45,882 bases of DNA from Gemmatimonadota bacterium (GTDB lineage: Bacteria > Gemmatimonadota > Gemmatimonadetes > Gemmatimonadales > Gemmatimonadaceae): contig JACQBG010000038.1 in the NCBI GenBank assembly GCA_016194585.1, positions 1 through 45,882 on the forward strand, given 5' to 3'. The translations under genes and the position numbers were made by a program. Under the pieces are notes generated by a model. It had not been told where the DNA came from, ran no database searches, and worked only from the letters and a program-made list of their open reading frames with translations. Numbering within the stretch: position 1 is the stretch's first letter; each line of letters begins with the position of its first letter. Shown in pieces: positions 42,061-45,882 of the stretch.

Positions 42061-43011
42061 ATGCCGACCACACCCCATCCTCCCGGTTTCTTTCCCGTGC
42101 GCACCGTCGCCGCGCGTACGGGACTGACACCGGATCTGCTCCGCGCGTGGGAGCGGCGCTATGCCGTCGTCGCCCCGACGCGTTCGGCGGGACATCAGCG
42201 CCTCTACAGCGACGCCGACATCGCCCGGCTCACCCTGCTCCGTCTCGCCGTCGAGTCGGGACGCCCGATCAGCCAGGTGGCGCCACTCGAGACCTCCGAG
42301 TTGCAGCGGCTCGTCGAGCGCGACGAGGAGAAGCGACGTCTCGCGTCGTCGCCACCGAGTGCCGCCGTCGCGACGGCCGACGGTGACTCGGTGCTGGCGG
42401 CCGCGCTCGGCGCCGTCGACCGGCTCGACGACGTGGCGCTCTCGACCGTGCTGCGGCGCGCCGCGCTGCTGCTCGGCGTCGACGAGATGCTCGACGGCGT
42501 GCTCGGCCCCCTGCTCTTCACGATCGGCTCCCTCTGGCATCAGGGCGCGCTGCGGCCGGCGAACGAGCACATGGCGACGGCCGTGATCCGCCGCACGCTG
42601 AGCTGGATGATGGAGCACGCCGAGCCCGCGGCGAACGCGCCGGCGGTCGTCGTCGGCACGCCCTCCGGCCAGGTGCACGAGATGGGAGCGATGCTTGCCG
42701 CCGCGGCCGGCGCGTCGGCAGGGTGGCGCGTGGTCTACCTCGGCCCGAACCTTCCGGCGCGCGATCTCGTCGCGGCGGCGAAGCGGGCGAACGCCGCGGC
42801 GCTGGCGCTGAGTCTCGTCTACCCTGTCGGCGACGCGGCGGTGGAGGCGGAGCTCCGCGAACTCCGCGCGGCGCTCCCGAACGTCGTCATCGTCGCCGGC
42901 GGGAGCGCGGCGAACGCGTACGGCGGCGTGCTGGCGGCGATCGGCGCGCTGCGGCCGCGGACGCTCGCCGAACTCCGCGGCTGGTTCCGCGACCGCGTGC
43001 GCGACCGTTAG
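42061..43011 (+). CDS. carH: CarH/LitR-type MerR family B12-dependent photoreceptor-repressor
   Basis: The product is 316 residues. A MerR winged helix (13-80) reads RTVAARTGLTPDLLRAWERRY and GHQRLYSDADIARL. A four-helix B12 cap follows with W159-x9-E169-H170 (WHQGALRPANEH), the signature of adenosylcobalamin light sensing in CarH. The Rossmann-like B12 domain (196-316) has VHEMG with the probable cobalt ligand H206, plus LSLVYP and VAGGSA. In the dark the B12-bound tetramer represses; light breaks the Co-C bond and frees the DNA. It is divergent from the SRPBCC gene. Light control here is inferred from the conserved motif. Confidence 0.92.
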   Translation: MPTTPHPPGFFPVRTVAARTGLTPDLLRAWERRYAVVAPTRSAGHQRLYSDADIARLTLLRLAVESGRPISQVAPLETSELQRLVERDEEKRRLASSPPSAAVATADGDSVLAAALGAVDRLDDVALSTVLRRAALLLGVDEMLDGVLGPLLFTIGSLWHQGALRPANEHMATAVIRRTLSWMMEHAEPAANAPAVVVGTPSGQVHEMGAMLAAAAGASAGWRVVYLGPNLPARDLVAAAKRANAAALALSLVYPVGDAAVEAELRELRAALPNVVIVAGGSAANAYGGVLAAIGALRPRTLAELRGWFRDRVRDR

Positions 43012-44292
43012 CTACATCTTCAGGCCGCGGTCGAGCTCGTCGATGGTCTTCGTCGACGGCGGCCGTTCCTTCTGCAACCGCTTGGCCACCTTCTCCGCCT
43101 GGGCGAGCGCGCGGAGCACGTTCTCGCCGGCGAGCTTGCGCAGGTCGGCGTCGCTCCAGCCGCGACGGATGAGTTCGGCGAAGAGCTGCGGGTAGTCGGC
43201 TTCCGACTGCAGGCCGTCGGGGAGGTCGTCGTCGACGCCGTCGAAGTCACTGCCGATGCCGACATGGTCGGGGCCGGCGACTTTGCGGATGTAGTCGATG
43301 TGGTCGGCGACGTCGGCGATGGTGGCGTGCGGCGCCGGGTGCGCGGCTTCCCACGCCGAGAGTTCGCGGCGGATCGCGGCGCTGTCGGCGCCGAGCCGCT
43401 GCCGGATCGCCGCGGCGAAGGCGCCGCGCTGCTGCGACCAGGCGAAGATCTTCGGCGAATCGAAACCGGGGACGAACGTCACCATCACCACGCCGCCGTT
43501 CTTCGGCAGGCGCTTGAGGATCGAGTCGGGGACGTTGCGCTTGTGGTCGACGAGCGCGCGCGCCGACGAGTGCGAGAAGATCACGGGCGCCTCGGTCACG
43601 TCGAGCGCGTTGCTCATCGTGCCGGGGGAGACGTGCGAGAGGTCGACGAGCATGCCGAGCCGGTTCATCTCGCGCACGACCTCCTTGCCGAAGGGGGTGA
43701 GGCCGCCGTGCTTCGCGCTGTCGAGCGCGGCATCGGCCCAGTCGAGGGTGACGTTGTGGGTGAGCGTCATGTAGCGCGCGCCGAGATCGTAGTAGATGCG
43801 GAGCGCGCCGAGCGAGTTCTCGATGGCGTGGCCGCCCTCGAGGCCGAGCATGGAGCCGACCTTCCCTTTCTTGAAGGCGGCGCGCACCTCGGCCGCCGTG
43901 CCGGCCGTGACGAGCCGCTCGGGATACTTGGCGATGATGCGGCGCGCGATGTCGAATTGCTCGAGCTGGATGCGCGCGTAGCCGGAGTCCTTCACCTCGC
44001 CGGGGATGTAGATGCTCCAGAACTGGCCACCGAGGTGGCCGGCCTTCATGCGCGCGAGGTCGGTCTGGTGCGGGGTCGTCTTGCGGAGGTCGTAGGCGTC
44101 GACGTCGCGCGGCGCCTTGGGGTTCTCGCGGATGGCCCAGGGCAGGTCGTTGTGGCCGTCGACGAGCGGGGTCGTGGCGAGGAGCGCCTTGGCGTGCGCG
44201 AGCGCCTGTTCGTGGGTCGGGGTGGCGGTCTTCTGGGCGGCGAGCGGCGCGGCGAGCGCGACCGAGACGGCGAGTGCGGCGATCAGGCGCAT
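43012..44292 (-). CDS. Secreted membrane dipeptidase, peptidase family M19
   Basis: The product is 426 residues with a signal peptide MRLIAALAVSVALAAPLAAQ. M19 zinc motifs are VDGHNDLPW (HxD), the bridging Glu in GLEGGHAIE, LTHN, VDLSHVSPGTM, FSHSSARALVDHKRN and GIGSDFDGVDDDLPDGL. It hydrolyses dipeptides, including some D-residue or dehydro forms, outside the cytoplasm. Its TAG abuts the carH TAG with no base between the convergent genes. An insertion (~290-330, SQQRGAFAAAIRQRLGADS) is also present in other bacterial M19 enzymes. Confidence 0.95.
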   Translation of the reverse strand: MRLIAALAVSVALAAPLAAQKTATPTHEQALAHAKALLATTPLVDGHNDLPWAIRENPKAPRDVDAYDLRKTTPHQTDLARMKAGHLGGQFWSIYIPGEVKDSGYARIQLEQFDIARRIIAKYPERLVTAGTAAEVRAAFKKGKVGSMLGLEGGHAIENSLGALRIYYDLGARYMTLTHNVTLDWADAALDSAKHGGLTPFGKEVVREMNRLGMLVDLSHVSPGTMSNALDVTEAPVIFSHSSARALVDHKRNVPDSILKRLPKNGGVVMVTFVPGFDSPKIFAWSQQRGAFAAAIRQRLGADSAAIRRELSAWEAAHPAPHATIADVADHIDYIRKVAGPDHVGIGSDFDGVDDDLPDGLQSEADYPQLFAELIRRGWSDADLRKLAGENVLRALAQAEKVAKRLQKERPPSTKTIDELDRGLKM

Positions 44293-44425
44293 GGGCGATG
44301 GCTGGCGAAAGGGACCACGACGGGAGACGGCGGGTATCCAACGAATAACGCACGGCGGCGCAGCGGGCGACAGTGGACCAGCGGTCCGCATTGCCGGCGC
44401 GGGCCTGCCGTCACACATTGGGGGC

Positions 44426-45469
44426 ATGATGCGAACGCTCGCGAAGGTCCTCCTGCTGGTGCTCGCGGCGTCGTCGGTCCGTCCGTCGGAGGCGCTGCGC
44501 GCGCAAGCGGCGCCTCCCAACGTGACCGGCCGGGTGCTCGAGCCGAGCGGCGCGCCGATCGAAGGAGCGGAGGTCGAACTCGAGGGCGTGTCGATCCGCG
44601 CGCGCACCGGCCAGACGGGGGCGTTCTCGTTCAGTGGCGTGAAAGGCGGGGTGCGCCTGCTGCGCGTGCGGCGCGTCGGCTATCTGCCGGTGACGCGCGA
44701 AGTGGCGGTGCGCGACTCGGCGACGACCATCGACGTCGAGATGGTGCACAGCACGCCGATGCTCGACACGGTGCTCGTGCAGGCGAAGGTGCTGGTGCTG
44801 GCAGGGGTGGTCGCCGATTCGGTGGGCAATCCGATCCCCGGCGCGACGGTGGAGATGGTCGGGTCGAGCCACGGCACGACCACCGCCGGCCCCGACGGAT
44901 GGTTCAAGTTCACGGGTTTGCGCACCGGACCGATCGTGCTGCGCGGCATGAAAGCCGGCTGGGCGGCGGGCATGGTGAGCATGCGCTTCGAGGATTCGCG
45001 CGGCGTGGTGATCCACCTCGACCCGCTCGACACGCTCAAGCTGTCGGCCAACCGGGCGCTCATGCTGAGCGGGCTTGGCAACAGCGACGCGCTGGCGTGG
45101 GCGGAGACGCAGATGCGCATCGTGGGGCGCACGGGGCGCGCGACGATCGTCTCTCGCCAGGAACTCGAGCCCTACGACGACCTGCCGCTCGCGCAGGCGA
45201 TCGCCCGCACGGCGACCGGGCAGATGATCTCCATCGACTTGCGCACGGTGTTCGACGAAGCGTGCGTGCTGCTCGACGGGCGGAAGGTCGTCGGCAACAT
45301 CTCGCTCGACGCCTACCGCACGGAGGACGTGGAGTTCGTGGAGCTCTACCCGCCGGGCACGGAGATGACGGGGAGCGTGGCGCGCTACATGCGCGGGGCC
45401 GGCTGCCGTCCGGTCGTGACGTCGGTGCTGCGGCGCGGCATCTTCTACGCCGTGATCTGGATGCGATAA
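44426..45469 (+). CDS. Secreted protein with two carboxypeptidase-regulatory-like domains
   Basis: The product is 347 residues from ATG 44426 (or 44429). A signal peptide ends near ALRAQA (28). The first CarboxypepD_reg-like beta-sandwich reads VTGRVLEPSGAPIEGAEVELEGVSIRARTGQTGAFSFSGV. A linker, MLDTVLVQAKV, is followed by a second copy, LAGVVADSVGNPIPGATVEMVGSSHGTTTAGPDGWFKFTGL. The C-terminal ~130 residues resemble a plug-like segment (QELEPYDDLPLAQAIART, then FDEACVLLDGRKV, VEFVELYPPG). This is common in Gemmatimonadota outer-membrane systems, but there is no beta-barrel. The role is unknown. Confidence 0.88.
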   Translation: MMRTLAKVLLLVLAASSVRPSEALRAQAAPPNVTGRVLEPSGAPIEGAEVELEGVSIRARTGQTGAFSFSGVKGGVRLLRVRRVGYLPVTREVAVRDSATTIDVEMVHSTPMLDTVLVQAKVLVLAGVVADSVGNPIPGATVEMVGSSHGTTTAGPDGWFKFTGLRTGPIVLRGMKAGWAAGMVSMRFEDSRGVVIHLDPLDTLKLSANRALMLSGLGNSDALAWAETQMRIVGRTGRATIVSRQELEPYDDLPLAQAIARTATGQMISIDLRTVFDEACVLLDGRKVVGNISLDAYRTEDVEFVELYPPGTEMTGSVARYMRGAGCRPVVTSVLRRGIFYAVIWMR

Positions 45470-45496
45470 CGCTCGAGCGGAGCGCGGGGTCGTCGC

Positions 45497-45882
45497 TCAG
45501 CCCCGCGCCCGCAGCGCCCGGCCGGCACGCACCGTCGCACGCTCGCCGTCGCGCAGCGCGACCACGCCGTTGACGATCACGACGGGGATCCCCGCGGGAT
45601 ACTGGAACGGCTCGGCGAACGTGGCCTTGTCCTCGACCGTCGCCGGATCGAAGACGACGACGTTCGCGCTCGCGCCGCGGCGCAGCGTGCCGAGGCCGGC
45701 GCCGAGTCCGAGCCGCGCGGCGGGCTGGCCGCTCATCTTATAGACCGCCTGCTCGAGCGTGAGCGCGTGCGTCTCGCGAACGTATCTCGCGAGGATGCGC
45801 GGGAAGGTGCCGAGCCCGCGCGGGTGCGGATGGCCGCGCCGCGCCGGACCGCTCACCGCGAACGCGCCGCCGTCGCTGCACA
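45497..45882 (-). CDS. N-acyl-D-amino-acid deacylase / amidohydrolase (C-terminal fragment)
   Basis: The frame runs off the window's right edge, so only the last 128 residues are visible. They begin CSDGGAFAVSGPARRGHPHPRG and continue GTFPRILARYVRE, LTLEQAVYKMSGQPAARLGL, GTLRRGASANVVVFDPATVEDKATF and PFQYPAGIPVVIVNGVVA. SDGGA..GP..RGHPHPRGYGTFPR is the metal-site and C-terminal signature of D-aminoacylases in the amidohydrolase superfamily. It may be exported, but the N-terminus is outside. With the M19 dipeptidase it suggests use of D-amino-acid peptides. Confidence 0.9.
   Translation of the reverse strand, partial: CSDGGAFAVSGPARRGHPHPRGLGTFPRILARYVRETHALTLEQAVYKMSGQPAARLGLGAGLGTLRRGASANVVVFDPATVEDKATFAEPFQYPAGIPVVIVNGVVALRDGERATVRAGRALRARG

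Overview
The window is a dense, roughly 70 % GC chromosomal segment. Many start codons overlap the previous stop by 4 bp, secreted proteins carry Ala-Gln style signal peptides, and the gene set includes BshB1 (bacillithiol), MglA/MglB, a MacB-type permease next to a PadR regulator, a Tat-exported aminotransferase and a CarH-type B12 regulator. Together these suggest a soil or freshwater member of the Gemmatimonadota. That assignment is inference from gene content and composition, since no rRNA is present. No phage, insertion sequence or CRISPR array was seen, so this is mainly core genome with a few small inserted or decayed pieces.

Layout. 1-4000: tail of an ABC permease, a PadR/membrane-protein pair between inverted G-rich tracts, a secreted M28 peptidase and a small Spy-like secreted protein. 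4000-12300: SDR plus RidA, bshB1 plus tryptophan dioxygenase, a CPBP protease, a Fpg-type glycosylase, cysteine desulfurase plus mnmA (sulfur relay to tRNA) and a secreted serine hydrolase. 12300-21300: grpE-dnaJ, a TPR protein, cinA, and a minus-strand housekeeping operon dnaX-ebfC-recR-mglB-mglA-pgsA.

21300-25200: an aromatic amino acid operon (DAHP synthase, chorismate mutase, prephenate dehydrogenase). It is preceded by a short ORF with clustered Tyr codons, an antiterminator-like segment and a perfect intrinsic terminator, which is the anatomy of a Tyr/Phe transcription attenuator. The SRP RNA gene and a Tat-exported PLP aminotransferase follow on the minus strand. 25200-36600: thioesterase, rhodanese, threonine aldolase, YihY, a coiled-coil lipoprotein, and central carbon genes (class II aldolase, pgi, a PhnP-like hydrolase, pyk, tal), interrupted by a GxxExxY gene between inverted repeats.

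36700-41450: a serine operon (serA, a D-2-hydroxyglutarate/D-lactate dehydrogenase-like flavoprotein, a SerB-like phosphatase, a class V aminotransferase), each gene overlapping the next by 4 bp. The aminotransferase has an in-frame TAG where a Trp codon is expected. 41450-45882: an SRPBCC gene divergent from a CarH-like photoreceptor-repressor across an AT-rich intergenic region with 11-bp operator-like repeats, a secreted M19 dipeptidase, a secreted regulatory-domain protein and the end of a D-aminoacylase.

A recurring feature is a -10-like hexamer TANNNT placed 6-7 nt before the start codon in at least five genes or leaders. This suggests that leaderless transcripts are common in this organism.
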